Of a DNA stretch of 64,000 nt, positions 32,607-42,163 are shown in pieces. The notes under the pieces are model-generated. The model saw nothing but the letters and a program-made list of their open reading frames with translations, searched no databases and had not been told where the DNA came from. The DNA is from Devosia chinhatensis (GTDB taxonomy: Bacteria > Pseudomonadota > Alphaproteobacteria > Rhizobiales > Devosiaceae): the NCBI RefSeq assembly GCF_000969445.1, contig NZ_JZEY01000054.1, forward strand, positions 1,116,001-1,180,000, written 5' to 3'. Within the stretch, counting starts at the first letter, position 1; each line of letters opens with the position of its first letter. The translations under genes were made by a program, and so were the position numbers.

Positions 32607-33047
32607 ATGTCAGTCCCGAGCATCGAAACGAAGATCGCCGAGGCGATCAAAGCGCGTGTGGCAACACTGCCCATGGTCGAGCAGTACACCATCGTCTGGA
32701 CCGATGGTCCGCTGCCCGCCGGGCAGAATACCTACACACCCAGCCCGGCACAAAGGTATCTTCGCTGCACATGGACGCCGAACCAGACACAGCGCCAGTT
32801 CATCGGCAGCAAGGATCCGCATCGTCGCCCCAGCATGCTCCAGATCGATGTGATGGGCCTCAAGACACAGGCCAGCCCAGTTGCTCGAGAAGTGGCGGGG
32901 CAGGTGGCTCTGCATTTCCCGGCCGATCTTCGCATGGCCTTCCAAGGCATCGAGACGCGCGTCACGAAGGCACCGTCTGCCCTTGCGCCATTCATCGACA
33001 CCCATATCCAGGTGCCAGTCGTCATCGAGCTGGAAGCCTACGCCTAG
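32607..33047 (+). CDS. Tail terminator-like protein (DUF4128)
   Basis: A 146-residue protein (MSVPSIETKIAEAIKARVATL ...) with YLRCTWTPNQTQRQFIG and QIDVMGLKTQASPVAREVAGQVALHFPADLRM, the pattern of DUF4128 tail terminators that cap the tail tube. It comes immediately before the tube gene, as expected. Confidence 0.82.
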   Translation: MSVPSIETKIAEAIKARVATLPMVEQYTIVWTDGPLPAGQNTYTPSPAQRYLRCTWTPNQTQRQFIGSKDPHRRPSMLQIDVMGLKTQASPVAREVAGQVALHFPADLRMAFQGIETRVTKAPSALAPFIDTHIQVPVVIELEAYA

Positions 33048-33071
33048 CCATTCCGGACTTCCCGGTTGACC

Positions 33072-33096
33072 GCCCGCCCTGATCGGCGGGCTTTTT
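33072..33096 (+). terminator. Intrinsic terminator before the tail-tube gene
   Basis: Stem GCCCGCC/GGCGGGC with loop CTGATC and TTTTT after. The following CATGGAG supplies the tube gene's ribosome-binding site. Confidence 0.8.
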
Positions 33097-33109
33097 CATG
33101 GAGACCATT

Positions 33110-33634
33110 ATGTCCCAGTCGTTCCCGGTCGCTGGCCGGAAAATCTACATGCACGCCGTAGTGCTCGTGCCACCGGTTTCCGGGCTTCTCGATGCAGCTG
33201 ACTTCCCAGACATTGATGATGCCGATTGGGGCGGGATCGGCAAGTGGCAGACCATGGGCAACCTCGGCGGCGACCAAGCCACCATCACCTCAAGCTACCT
33301 CAACGAGGAATACGACGACGTTCAGATGGGGACCAAGAACCCCGGCGTCATGTCGAATACCTTTGGCGTCGTGCCAGCCGATGCCGGCCAGATCGCCCTT
33401 TATGCGGCAGCTGGCGACAAGGCCCTGCGCGCCTTCCTGGTCGAGTTCCCAGACGCCCCGACCGGTGCATCCGCGCATGGCACCATCCGCCTCTTCGCAG
33501 CCTATGTAAAAGAGCCGGTAGAGCAAGGCGGCGAAGCCAACACGATGGGCATGATGACCGTCGAACTGGTCAAGTTCAAGAACACGGTTCGCGTTGCCGC
33601 TGCGGCGACTGGCGGCCCCGTGGGAGGCGCATAA
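33110..33634 (+). CDS. Major tail (tube) protein
   Basis: A 174-residue, beta-rich protein (MSQSFPVAGRKIYMHAVVLV ...) with ATITSSYLNEEYDDVQMGTKNPG and GTIRLFAAYVKEPVEQGG. The ATG at 33110 follows GGAGA. Between terminator protein and chaperone genes, it is the expected tube protein. Confidence 0.8.
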   Translation: MSQSFPVAGRKIYMHAVVLVPPVSGLLDAADFPDIDDADWGGIGKWQTMGNLGGDQATITSSYLNEEYDDVQMGTKNPGVMSNTFGVVPADAGQIALYAAAGDKALRAFLVEFPDAPTGASAHGTIRLFAAYVKEPVEQGGEANTMGMMTVELVKFKNTVRVAAAATGGPVGGA

Positions 33635-33637
33635 TCC

Positions 33638-34075
33638 ATGGATATCAGCGCTCTGAAGCGTGACAGCGCATCGATCACCGCCGGCCAATGGGTGGGAGAT
33701 ATTCCCGGCATGGGCGATGTGCGTCTGCGCGTCCGCGGCCTCTCCAGTCCCATCGTCGTCCAGACCCGCAGCCGTCTGGAGCGGAAGGTCCCGCGCGATC
33801 AGCGGGAGCGGGACGGCTCGCTGAAGGCCGACGTGGCACTGGACGTCTTCGGCCAGGTCCTGCACGAAGTCGTCTTGCTCGACTGGGATGGCCTGACGGA
33901 CGGCGGCAAGGCTGTGCCATATGACAAGGCTCTTGCGCACCAGTGGCTGACCGACCCGGATTTTGCATTCTTTGGCGATGCTGTGGTGTGGGCCGCTCAG
34001 ATCGTGGACAAGGGCCGCGCTGAGGATGCAGAGGCGACTGGGGGAAACTCCGAAGCGCCGTCCGCTGGCAAATAG
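33638..34075 (+). CDS. Tail assembly chaperone, short form (G-like)
   Basis: A 145-residue protein (MDISALKRDSASITAGQWVGDIPG ...). It ends soon after a slippery heptamer G GGA AAC at 34042-34048. As in lambda gpG/gpGT, most ribosomes stop at 34075 and some shift back by one base to make the longer chaperone. The chaperone coats the tape measure during tail assembly. Confidence 0.82.
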   Translation: MDISALKRDSASITAGQWVGDIPGMGDVRLRVRGLSSPIVVQTRSRLERKVPRDQRERDGSLKADVALDVFGQVLHEVVLLDWDGLTDGGKAVPYDKALAHQWLTDPDFAFFGDAVVWAAQIVDKGRAEDAEATGGNSEAPSAGK

Positions 34076-34392
34076 CGCACGGCGCTGCTTATCGCGCGTG
34101 GATCGCGGGGGAGAGCGAAGATCCCCCTGCGGAATGGCCGCCGGAAATTCTTCCCGGCCATGAAGAATATCTGCGGGCCTTCAACGAGCTCTCTGGAGAT
34201 CGTCAAATGGGCGGGCCTATCATGTTCCTGTCAATCGAGAGATGGGCGGAGCGCAATGGGCTGGCCTCGCAGGACGACTTTGCGGGCCTTCTAGCGGCAT
34301 TGAGCGTTCTGGACGAGGAATGGCGCCGGAAAAGCCCAAACGCCCCTAAGGGGCGCCCGCTGAGTCCGGAACTGTTCGACGCGCTGTTTTAG
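34048..34392 (+). CDS. Tail assembly chaperone, -1 frameshift extension (T-like)
   Basis: In the -1 frame, from the C of the slippery GGGAAAC, the reading frame is open without a stop to 34392. It encodes 114 further residues (AAYRAWIAGESEDPPAEWPPE ... FLSIERWAERNGLASQDDFAG). The first in-frame ATG (34207) lies well inside this conserved-looking stretch, so an independent start would lose half of it. The full product would be about 251 residues (G part plus T part). Confidence 0.8.
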   Translation, partial: LRSAVRWQIAHGAAYRAWIAGESEDPPAEWPPEILPGHEEYLRAFNELSGDRQMGGPIMFLSIERWAERNGLASQDDFAGLLAALSVLDEEWRRKSPNAPKGRPLSPELFDALF

Positions 34393-34652
34393 GGCTTCGG
34401 CTCAACTCGGTCGTCACGGCCTTCGCGTCTGCTCTTTCCAAACGACCGCAGGCTTTCGGTGTTGCGCGCTATCTGAGCAAGAAGGTCCAGGACGCGGCCA
34501 ATGGCAAAAAGGCCGATCGATGCACCTACTAGAGACGCTGTGTAGGTCCATGCGAAAGCCCGCGCCATCGGATCAACCGGAGCACCGATAGTGCCCATGT
34601 ACAGCGCCAAAAGCAGTCCAAGCACACCAAATACGTAGAAGACGTAGCCCAT
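34389..34652 (-). CDS. Two-TM membrane protein on the opposite strand
   Basis: An 87-residue protein with two hydrophobic helices (YVFYVFGVLGLLLALYMG and ARAFAWTYTASLVGASIGLFAI) and a basic tail. GGAGG lies five bases before the ATG at 34652. It converges with the chaperone gene (four-base overlap) and sits before the tape measure gene. A prophage-expressed membrane protein could act in superinfection exclusion; this is inference. Confidence 0.6.
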   Translation of the reverse strand: MGYVFYVFGVLGLLLALYMGTIGAPVDPMARAFAWTYTASLVGASIGLFAIGRVLDLLAQIARNTESLRSFGKSRREGRDDRVEPKP

Positions 34653-34702
34653 CGGCCCCTCCAAACGGCTCGAAGCTATCGCCTACCGAGGAACACCGCA
34701 AC

Positions 34703-36727
34703 ATGACTGAGATCGCCACGCTGGGTTTGCGGATTGTCAGTGATGACGTTCCTCGCGCCACCACTCGCTTGAAGGAATTCGAAGGTCAGGCGGATCGGAC
34801 CGAAAAGCGCGCGGCTGCAATGGGCGCTGTCGTTGGCCGGGCCCTCGGGGTTATTGGTGCTGCGCTGAGCGTACGCGAACTGGCGGGGTATGCCGATGCC
34901 TGGTCCGACATGCAGTCCCGAGTTGGCGCCGCCATCAAGGATATGGACGCAGCTCCCGCCATGATGCAGCGCATGGTCGACCTGGCCAACGCGTCCTATT
35001 CACCCCTCGATCAGACAGTCGCGGTCTATTCCCGCAACGTCGGTGTGCTGCGCGACTTAGGGCGGAACGCAGCAGAGGCTGCCGACTTCACTGAAGCGCT
35101 CAATCACGCCCTGGTCGTTACAGCAACGCGCGGGGAACGCGCCGCGTCGGTGCAGAATGCGCTTTCAAAGGCTATGGCTGTCGGGAAGCTGCAGGCCGAC
35201 GGCCTGGAAACTGTTTTGGCGAATGGTGGACGGGTCGCAGAAGCGCTGGCGGCCGAGCTCAACACGACTGTTTCAGGACTTCGCAGCCTGGCCTCACAGG
35301 GGAAGATCACTGGCGATGTAATTTCATCGGCGATGATCGACCGGTTGGGTGAACTGCGTGCTGAAGCTGCAGAGATGCCCGCCACGATTGGAGACGCATT
35401 CACTCGGCTGCAGACGAACTTGACGGCCTTTATCGGCACGATGGACAAGACTTATGGCGTCTCTGCCCGTGTCTCAGAAGCGATCATGTTTCTCGCTGGA
35501 AATATCGAGAATGCCGTTCCTGTTGTCGCCGGTTTGGCTACCGTCATAGCCGTCTCACTCTTGCCTGCGCTGGGCTCCACGACGATGGCCGTAGCGGCGC
35601 TTACTGCGGCTCTGCTCGCGAACCCCTTTATATGGGTCGCGCTGGCTGCCGGTGGCGCTGTCGCTGCCTATCTCTTCCTGACCTCCGCAGTACGCGAGGC
35701 AGAGGGTGCGATCCGGAGCGCCAACGACGCCTATGCGTCCAATGCTACAGCAATGGAAGCCTCGATGAACGCCAGTGGCGGCTATACGGCCGCGCTGCGC
35801 AACCAGGTTGCTATGCAGGTAGAAGCTGCCAAATCGGCCATCACGTTGGCGGAGGCAGAGTGGGCCGCCGCAGCCTCCCGCGCGCAGGCTTTCCGCAAGT
35901 TCTTTGGGTTCGGCTTCGAGCCACTGGATTTTGATGCGAACGTGAAGAGCATGAATATCCGCGTCATGGATGAGGCGCTTGCAAAGCTACAGAGTCAGCT
36001 GGCCACTATTGACGCGAACATAATCGACAGCCCGATTGTCCCGATGCTTGAGGGCGTCGGTACGGCCGCCGCCGCCGCAAACGACAACGTCAAGACGCTC
36101 GGAACCACGCTGACCGATGCTGCTCGCTCGGCATCTCAGGAGTGGGAGTTTTATCGCGCCACTTTCTCTGGCTTCTCCGGTGATCTCAAGCGTGGTCTGA
36201 AGGAGGGCCAGTCCTTCTGGGAGGCTCTTGGCAATGCCGGCGCCAACGCTCTCGACAAGATCGCTGATCGCGCTCTGTCCATGGCCGCTAACGGCATCTT
36301 TGACATGATCTTCGGAGCCGCAATGGGTGGTATCGGAGGTAACTCGCTGGGCGGCGGATGGGGTGTTGCTGGCGGCTTCGGTAAGCCGGGCATCTTCGGC
36401 ATCCCTGGAATGGCCACAGGAGGCACTGTAGGCCGGGCAGGGCTGTCTTGGGTAGGCGAGAACGGGCCGGAGCTTCTCCGCCTTCCACGAGGCGCGGAAG
36501 TCATCCCCAATGGCCCGTCGCTGAGCATGGCCGCAAACCAGAACCCTGGCCCGCAGCGCGTGCAGCTGGAGGTGTCACTGTCTGTCGACGAAAGCGGGAA
36601 CATCGTGCCGCTGATGCGCCAGGTCGCCGGGCAAGTGGCCGACATGCGCGTCGACTATAACAACCGCAAGGTCATGCCCCGAATGATCAACGACATGAAG
36701 GGCAACTCAATGGTGGTGAACGGCTGA
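34703..36727 (+). CDS. Tape measure protein
   Basis: A 674-residue protein. The N-terminus (LGLRIVSDDVPRATTRLKEFEG ... GALSVRELAGYADAWSDMQSRVG) matches the tape-measure N-terminal domain. The middle is helical with two hydrophobic segments (about 270-330, IAVSLLPALGSTTMAVAALTAALLA). A Gly-rich C-terminus has GLSWVGENGPELLRLPRGAEVIPN, a signature of phage tape measures. It sets tail length; this one implies a fairly short tail. Confidence 0.92.
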   Translation: MTEIATLGLRIVSDDVPRATTRLKEFEGQADRTEKRAAAMGAVVGRALGVIGAALSVRELAGYADAWSDMQSRVGAAIKDMDAAPAMMQRMVDLANASYSPLDQTVAVYSRNVGVLRDLGRNAAEAADFTEALNHALVVTATRGERAASVQNALSKAMAVGKLQADGLETVLANGGRVAEALAAELNTTVSGLRSLASQGKITGDVISSAMIDRLGELRAEAAEMPATIGDAFTRLQTNLTAFIGTMDKTYGVSARVSEAIMFLAGNIENAVPVVAGLATVIAVSLLPALGSTTMAVAALTAALLANPFIWVALAAGGAVAAYLFLTSAVREAEGAIRSANDAYASNATAMEASMNASGGYTAALRNQVAMQVEAAKSAITLAEAEWAAAASRAQAFRKFFGFGFEPLDFDANVKSMNIRVMDEALAKLQSQLATIDANIIDSPIVPMLEGVGTAAAAANDNVKTLGTTLTDAARSASQEWEFYRATFSGFSGDLKRGLKEGQSFWEALGNAGANALDKIADRALSMAANGIFDMIFGAAMGGIGGNSLGGGWGVAGGFGKPGIFGIPGMATGGTVGRAGLSWVGENGPELLRLPRGAEVIPNGPSLSMAANQNPGPQRVQLEVSLSVDESGNIVPLMRQVAGQVADMRVDYNNRKVMPRMINDMKGNSMVVNG

Positions 36728-37425
36728 TGGCACTGACTTTCCCCTTACCATTGGCCGATCTGGTCGATCTGCTCAAGATCGAGTCCGTATCATGGAACCC
36801 GGTCTATCAGCAGGAATATTCCGGTCTTGGTTCTGGCGAGGGGCTGTCTCACGATCTCGGGCCGATGCTCTGGGAAGCCGAATGCCAGACCATTCAAGGC
36901 TATCATGCCGAGGTCGAGGGCTGGCGCGGAAAGTTCATGGCGCTAAACGGATCGAATGAAACGTTCATGCTCTATAATCCTGCTGCAGAATACCCATCGA
37001 CAGATCCTCGGGGCGAGGCGCTGGACGGCTTTGTGGCGTATCTGTTCGCCATAGACGGCGACCGGAAAGTCATCGCTCTGGCAGGGCTCCCTGCGGGCTT
37101 TGTGGTGCCAGATGATGCCTATATTGCCGTCGACTATGGCAGCCCAAGCCGCCGGGCCCTGCTCAAAGTGGTAACTGGCGCCACGGCAAACGGGGAAGGG
37201 CGGGCATTGGGCATTGAGATGAGGCCGCACCTTCGGCCAGGCATTACGACCGGCTTGGGCGCTGCGCTGGTCAAGCCAGCTGCCAAGGTGAAGCTCAAGG
37301 CGAACTCGATGCGTGTGGAGACGACAGGCGCGCTGACATCGCGCCTTCGCTTCTCAGCCCTGCAGACGCTTGCCGCTGGCGGCGCTGGCCAGGTCGAGCA
37401 GCCCGATCCGGTGGTACTAACCTAA
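36727..37425 (+). CDS. Distal/minor tail protein
   Basis: A 232-residue protein (MALTFPLPLADLVDLLKIESVSW ...) with QTIQGYHAEVEGWRGKFMALNGS and ETFMLYNPAAEYPS. It sits directly after the tape measure, so it is probably the distal tail protein or baseplate component. It overlaps the tape-measure stop by one base. Confidence 0.72.
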   Translation: MALTFPLPLADLVDLLKIESVSWNPVYQQEYSGLGSGEGLSHDLGPMLWEAECQTIQGYHAEVEGWRGKFMALNGSNETFMLYNPAAEYPSTDPRGEALDGFVAYLFAIDGDRKVIALAGLPAGFVVPDDAYIAVDYGSPSRRALLKVVTGATANGEGRALGIEMRPHLRPGITTGLGAALVKPAAKVKLKANSMRVETTGALTSRLRFSALQTLAAGGAGQVEQPDPVVLT

Positions 37426-37437
37426 GGCTCATTCCAA

Positions 37438-38073
37438 ATGGTCCGACTTCTCGACGCCGCCACGCAAGGGGCGGTGCGCGACCGCTCGCGCATCATCCCG
37501 CGCGATTTCGTGCTGTTCTCACTGACAGATGACGAGACATTCACGAGCTATGGCTTCACCAATTTTGGGGAAGATGTCTCGGTCAATGTGGTGCTCAATG
37601 GGGCCGGCGACGTCGGAAATTACGCCTTCTACGGGGACAATGCGCCGCTCCAGTCGATCGATGCCATCCCGCTGAAGATCGGTCTGGAGGTCGACACTAT
37701 TCAGGTGGTGATGAACCCCCTTCACCCAATCGTCCAGATCATGGCGCGCGGCAATGAGCAGGCGCTTCGCACGGCGCGCGTCCAGATCTTCCGCGGCTAC
37801 CTCGATCCGGCCTCGATGCTGCTGGTGGCCAACCCTCGCAGCCGGTTTCTCGGCCAGGTCAACACGGCGCCCGAGCGTGTGGCGGCGGTGGGCGGGCAGA
37901 GTGTGAGGACCATCAATGTGCGATCGCATACGCATGAAATGACCCGCACCAGCCCTGCCAAAAAGAGCGACGAAACCTACAAGCTGCGCTCTGGCGACCG
38001 CTTCGGCCAGTACAGCGGCACAGCTGGCAAGTGGGAATTGTGGTGGGGTGAAGTGAAAGGCGCGACTTCCTGA
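37438..38073 (+). CDS. Baseplate/hub-type tail protein
   Basis: A 211-residue protein (MVRLLDAATQGAVRDRSRIIPRDFVLF ...) with VDTIQVVMNPLHPIVQIMARGNEQ and VQIFRGYLDPA, resembling short hub or DUF2163-like tail proteins. It overlaps the tip gene. Assignment is mainly by position. Confidence 0.65.
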   Translation: MVRLLDAATQGAVRDRSRIIPRDFVLFSLTDDETFTSYGFTNFGEDVSVNVVLNGAGDVGNYAFYGDNAPLQSIDAIPLKIGLEVDTIQVVMNPLHPIVQIMARGNEQALRTARVQIFRGYLDPASMLLVANPRSRFLGQVNTAPERVAAVGGQSVRTINVRSHTHEMTRTSPAKKSDETYKLRSGDRFGQYSGTAGKWELWWGEVKGATS

Positions 38074-40481
38074 TGTTCGACCCTTTCAGCATAATCATTC
38101 AGATCGTTGTCGGTCTGGTTCTCAGCCTTGCCTCGACACTCATCAAGTCGATCTTCCAGCAAGATCAGAAGCCCAAGGTTCCCGGCGTTCGCGGGTCTAT
38201 CCAGACCGGCGGCGATGCTCCCATGTCGTTCATCATGGGATGGTACGCCACGGCCGGGCACCTGAAATATGCTGGCACCTGGGGCAATGATGGCGATGCG
38301 CCGAATGCCTATTATTCGAAGGTCGTCTCTGTCTCAGATCTGCCGGTGCGCGGGTTCTCTGGCTTTTTCGTCAACGGCGAGAAGGTAACACTGGCCGGCT
38401 CGGTGGCTGGCGATCTTGGCTACCCGGTCCTCGAATATCGTGTGGGCGGCAAAGACCACCTATGGGTCAAGTTTTACGACGGCAGCCAGGCCGCTGCTGA
38501 CCCGCTGATGCGGGCGCAGTTCGGCAGTGATCCGGATCGCCCTTATACAGCCGACATGATCGGTCGCGGCGTCGCCTATTTCGTTGCGACTGCGCTGGTC
38601 AACCGGGAGCTCTTCACGAGCTTTCCGGAATATCTGGCAGAGGTGAATGGCCTCGCGCTGGATGACCCGCGCGGTGACGGCCGGCATGACAACCCTATTG
38701 TCGGCGCCTACACTCTGACGAAGGGCATCTACTACGATGGGAAGTGGGTCTATGGCCCGCAGAACATCACCGATGCAAACTTCTCCTATGCGAACCTCGA
38801 AGCGCAGATGGACAAGTGCGACACGCTGCGCGACGGCACCAGTGAACGGCGTTTCCGGTTCGGGATCGAGATCAATGTCGACGCAGAGCCCCATGCCATC
38901 ATTGGCGAGCTGCTAAAGGCCTGTGAGGGCCGCATCGCTGAAATCGGCGGCACCTACAAGTTCCTGGTCGGAGAGCCTGATGCGCCTGTCGTTTCGGTGA
39001 CCGACGAAGACGTCGTCATTACCGAGGGCCAGACTTACGAGCCGTTCCCAGGCTTTGAGAGCCTGTTCAACGGCATCGGTGCGACCTACCCCGAGCCCGC
39101 AGAGGCTTGGGAAAACAAAGAGGCACCGCCGCGCTATCGCAGCGACCTCGAGGTGCTGGACGATAATCGCCGGCTGCCGTTCACGACATCGTACAAGGCA
39201 GTTCCGTATCCCCTGCAGGTTCAGGAGCTGATGCGTGCCGCGATCGAGGAAATCAGGCGCTTCCGCCGCGAAACGAAGACCCGACCGCCTGAATGGTGGG
39301 AATATGAGCCGCTGGATTCGTATCTCGTCACCAGCACGCGCGACGGGTTTGCGAACAAGCAGTTCATCATCACTGCGATGGAAGACCTGCCGAACGGCAA
39401 TCAGTTCGTCGCCGGTCAAGAAGTCGACCCGGCTGACTATGATTGGATCAGCGATTACGAGCTGCCCTGGGACGTTGTTCCGTTGGTCATTCAGCGGCCG
39501 GCACCGCAGGTCAGCACCGGGTGGAGTGCTGCGCCCTTCACGGTGACAGACGCCGCTGGCAAGTCGCGACGTCCAGCAATCGAGGTCTTCTGGGACAACG
39601 GCCTCGCCGACACTAGCCATGTCCGCATTCAGGTGCGCGAAAGCTGGAACGCCAAGAAGGTCATTTCGGACGTCACCCGCGATTACGACATCGATGATCC
39701 GGCGCCTTCGCATGTGGCGGACAATCCTGCCATCTTGCCCAATGCAACCTATGAGTGGCGCGGCATCTATATCCCCTTTTCGGGTCGGATCACGCGCTGG
39801 TCAAACCAGGATGTTGACGGGACAGATGGGCTATGGGGCACCGTCACCACGCCGAACGTCAAGCTCGGTGCCGACGATATCGATGTCACCTTCGAGGCTC
39901 TGGCCGCTGAGATCACTGCGAAGATCAATTCGATCAGCATCGACGCCCGTAAGGCGGCGCAGCAGATCGAGCAGCTGGGCTCCCTTCTTTCCGAGCAGGA
40001 TCTGGCCAACTTCAACGAGCAGGAAAGCATCAAGCGCGACCTGCGCAAGAAGGTGGGTGATCTCGAAGCAGGCTTTGTGGAGTTCATCGAAGTCGCATTG
40101 GGGCCAGGCGGCGCAATCGCGCAGTCCCTCACAACGCTATACGCGGCAATGGGCGGCGATAGCGCTCAAGTGCTGGTGCGGTTTGCGGCGCAGGCAACTC
40201 CGGCCGGTGTGGAGGCGCGCTGGGCGGTGCAGGTGTCAAGTGATGGATCAACCTTCGCTTCGGCCGGCATGTATCTGGACCTGTTGCCGGATGGATCGAC
40301 ACGAATTGTGTTGGCTGCCGATCAGACGGTGGTGAGCTCTGGGGATGGTTCTTCGGTCTTTGCCCTGTTCGATGAGGACGGTCTCATGGTTCGCGACATC
40401 ACGGCCGCGCTTATTCAAAGCGCGTCTGGCAGCAGCTTCTGGAACCTCTCGACTGGCGGATTCAGGATTTCGACAAGCTGA
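38073..40481 (+). CDS. Tail tip / central fibre protein (host-specificity type)
   Basis: An 802-residue protein with an N-terminal hydrophobic segment (FSIIIQIVVGLVLSLASTLIKSIF) typical of tip proteins in alphaproteobacterial prophages. Then come GSIQTGGDAPMSFIMGWYATAGHLKYAG, a large hub domain, and a C-terminal helical and beta portion from about 590. It should form the tail tip that touches the cell. Largest structural gene of the phage. Confidence 0.82.
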   Translation: MFDPFSIIIQIVVGLVLSLASTLIKSIFQQDQKPKVPGVRGSIQTGGDAPMSFIMGWYATAGHLKYAGTWGNDGDAPNAYYSKVVSVSDLPVRGFSGFFVNGEKVTLAGSVAGDLGYPVLEYRVGGKDHLWVKFYDGSQAAADPLMRAQFGSDPDRPYTADMIGRGVAYFVATALVNRELFTSFPEYLAEVNGLALDDPRGDGRHDNPIVGAYTLTKGIYYDGKWVYGPQNITDANFSYANLEAQMDKCDTLRDGTSERRFRFGIEINVDAEPHAIIGELLKACEGRIAEIGGTYKFLVGEPDAPVVSVTDEDVVITEGQTYEPFPGFESLFNGIGATYPEPAEAWENKEAPPRYRSDLEVLDDNRRLPFTTSYKAVPYPLQVQELMRAAIEEIRRFRRETKTRPPEWWEYEPLDSYLVTSTRDGFANKQFIITAMEDLPNGNQFVAGQEVDPADYDWISDYELPWDVVPLVIQRPAPQVSTGWSAAPFTVTDAAGKSRRPAIEVFWDNGLADTSHVRIQVRESWNAKKVISDVTRDYDIDDPAPSHVADNPAILPNATYEWRGIYIPFSGRITRWSNQDVDGTDGLWGTVTTPNVKLGADDIDVTFEALAAEITAKINSISIDARKAAQQIEQLGSLLSEQDLANFNEQESIKRDLRKKVGDLEAGFVEFIEVALGPGGAIAQSLTTLYAAMGGDSAQVLVRFAAQATPAGVEARWAVQVSSDGSTFASAGMYLDLLPDGSTRIVLAADQTVVSSGDGSSVFALFDEDGLMVRDITAALIQSASGSSFWNLSTGGFRISTS

Positions 40482-41335
40482 TGGCAACAGTCTTCATGAA
40501 TGACCCGGCAACCGGGCGCTTTGCACTTTTCGATGAGGCGCCTGGGGGCGGTGCCGTCGATAATCCGAACTCGCTCCGCAACCGTCCGCTGAACGATCCG
40601 CTGAACTGGCTGGCGAATATCTACTTCCATTCTGACTTCAACTATCTCGAGGTCGCGTTCGGGCCGACCAATGTCACCGTCAACCACAGTGCCGTATCGG
40701 TGGTGTCCCCGCCGATCGGTGCGACGGTGCAATTCGGCTGGAACGGCGGCGCCTCGGTGGATCGCCTGCTGTTCACCCACAGTCTGGGCTACGTGCCGCT
40801 GGTCATGGCCGTCTTGGGAAATAACATGGTCTGGCCAGGGATGCCGGTGCAGTCCCAAGGAGACGGTGGCGTTCGCTTCGCCACGATCTACGCCACGAGC
40901 ACCGAAGTGCGGATGAAAGAGTTCGGGACGACTGGGCCGAGCACTTTGGCGGCAGCAAGCCTGACTTACACGCTGCTGATCTTCGCAAACCAGCCTAGTC
41001 CGACCGGGAACGTGCTATTCGACTTCGACCCGGTGACAGGCATCGTGGAGATGGGTCGGCGGAAGTTCAAATCGGATCGCCGGTATTTACAAGTGGTTCC
41101 GGGTGGATCGCCCTTCGGCATCTCCTATGGAGGCAGGACGATTGATCTCGCCAATGGTGCGCCAAGGGCTGTCAGGGCTGATGGTACGGCCTTTGATCCA
41201 ATCCCAGCCAGCCTTGGGGCGGCACTGTCTAGGCTTGGCTATACCGGGACGGATTGGGGTTTCATCTATGGCAGCGGGATGAACTATACCGGTTCATTCA
41301 CCGGGCCCGGGCAGATCCAGGTGCAGGCGCCATGA
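40481..41335 (+). CDS. Tail-tip-associated hypothetical protein
   Basis: A 284-residue, beta-rich protein (MATVFMNDPATGRFALFDEAPG ...) with HSDFNYLEVAFGP and HSLGYVPLVMAVLGNNMVWPG. It overlaps the tip gene and the next gene, so it probably belongs to the receptor-binding apparatus. No family recognised. Confidence 0.65.
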   Translation: MATVFMNDPATGRFALFDEAPGGGAVDNPNSLRNRPLNDPLNWLANIYFHSDFNYLEVAFGPTNVTVNHSAVSVVSPPIGATVQFGWNGGASVDRLLFTHSLGYVPLVMAVLGNNMVWPGMPVQSQGDGGVRFATIYATSTEVRMKEFGTTGPSTLAAASLTYTLLIFANQPSPTGNVLFDFDPVTGIVEMGRRKFKSDRRYLQVVPGGSPFGISYGGRTIDLANGAPRAVRADGTAFDPIPASLGAALSRLGYTGTDWGFIYGSGMNYTGSFTGPGQIQVQAP

Positions 41336-42150
41336 GCGGGCTCGAGCTGTTCGACGGCGATACCAAGATACGGATCACCTATGGCGCCCGCACCGTGTTC
41401 ACCACAGACGGTACGCTGATCAATCTGTTGCCGCAGTCGATGGACATCTCAGAGACCTTCAACGTGGTCTTTCCAGACTTCAGCAAGGATTACGTTTACA
41501 ACTGGCGGCACGTCTTCAGCTACAGCTCGCTGGCAAACGCCGTGGGCTATCAGAGTGGTTGCGCCACGGCGTTGACCATCCCCAAGCAGGATTTTGCTCA
41601 GGAAACCACGATCGTCGCAGCGCCGGCTGATGCCGACATTTTCGTCGGGCGCATTCAGCTCACCAGGACGTCAGCCCCGTCGAACCAATGGAACGGCGAG
41701 AACATCGACCCACTTCAGCCGATGGGGGTCAGCATCCCTTTCATCAGCGGGTCGCTGCTGATGGAGGCCAAGTTCGGAATGGCCCGGGCCTGCTCGATCT
41801 ATGTGTCGGGCGGGGCGCTCAAACTTCACCGGCAGCAATCGGTCAGCGAACCACCAAGCGGCTGGGGCATCTACGGGACGGAGTTCATCTACACTGCGGC
41901 GGCAAGCGGAAGCGGCGGCGAGAACGTCAATGGCGGGACGCCAGGCATGCCGGTGCTGCAGATCGATAGCCGGGTCAGCGCGCCCTATCAGGAAACGGCC
42001 GGGCTTTTTGCTGACCAATATAGTGAGCGGAGCCGGCGAGGCTACACGGGCGTGGGTGCCAATGTCTGCACCATCCCCAACCCGGCATCATACAATTACG
42101 GATCGACCTATCAGGCGGTTCTGACCGGCTCCTTCGGGCGCCGCAGCTAA
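41332..42150 (+). CDS. Tail-associated hypothetical protein
   Basis: A 272-residue protein (MSGLELFDGDTKIRITYGART ...) resembling the preceding gene's general style: beta-rich, Gly/Ser-rich, with NVVFPDFSKDYVYNW. ATGA overlap with the upstream gene. Probable virion tail component; specific role unknown. Confidence 0.62.
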   Translation: MSGLELFDGDTKIRITYGARTVFTTDGTLINLLPQSMDISETFNVVFPDFSKDYVYNWRHVFSYSSLANAVGYQSGCATALTIPKQDFAQETTIVAAPADADIFVGRIQLTRTSAPSNQWNGENIDPLQPMGVSIPFISGSLLMEAKFGMARACSIYVSGGALKLHRQQSVSEPPSGWGIYGTEFIYTAAASGSGGENVNGGTPGMPVLQIDSRVSAPYQETAGLFADQYSERSRRGYTGVGANVCTIPNPASYNYGSTYQAVLTGSFGRRS

Positions 42151-42163
42151 CTCAGAGGCATCA

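Noticed and set aside
34207-34392. Independent 61-residue gene starting at ATG 34207
   Set aside because: The same frame is open and protein-like back to the slippery heptamer at 34042, so a -1 frameshift product fits better.
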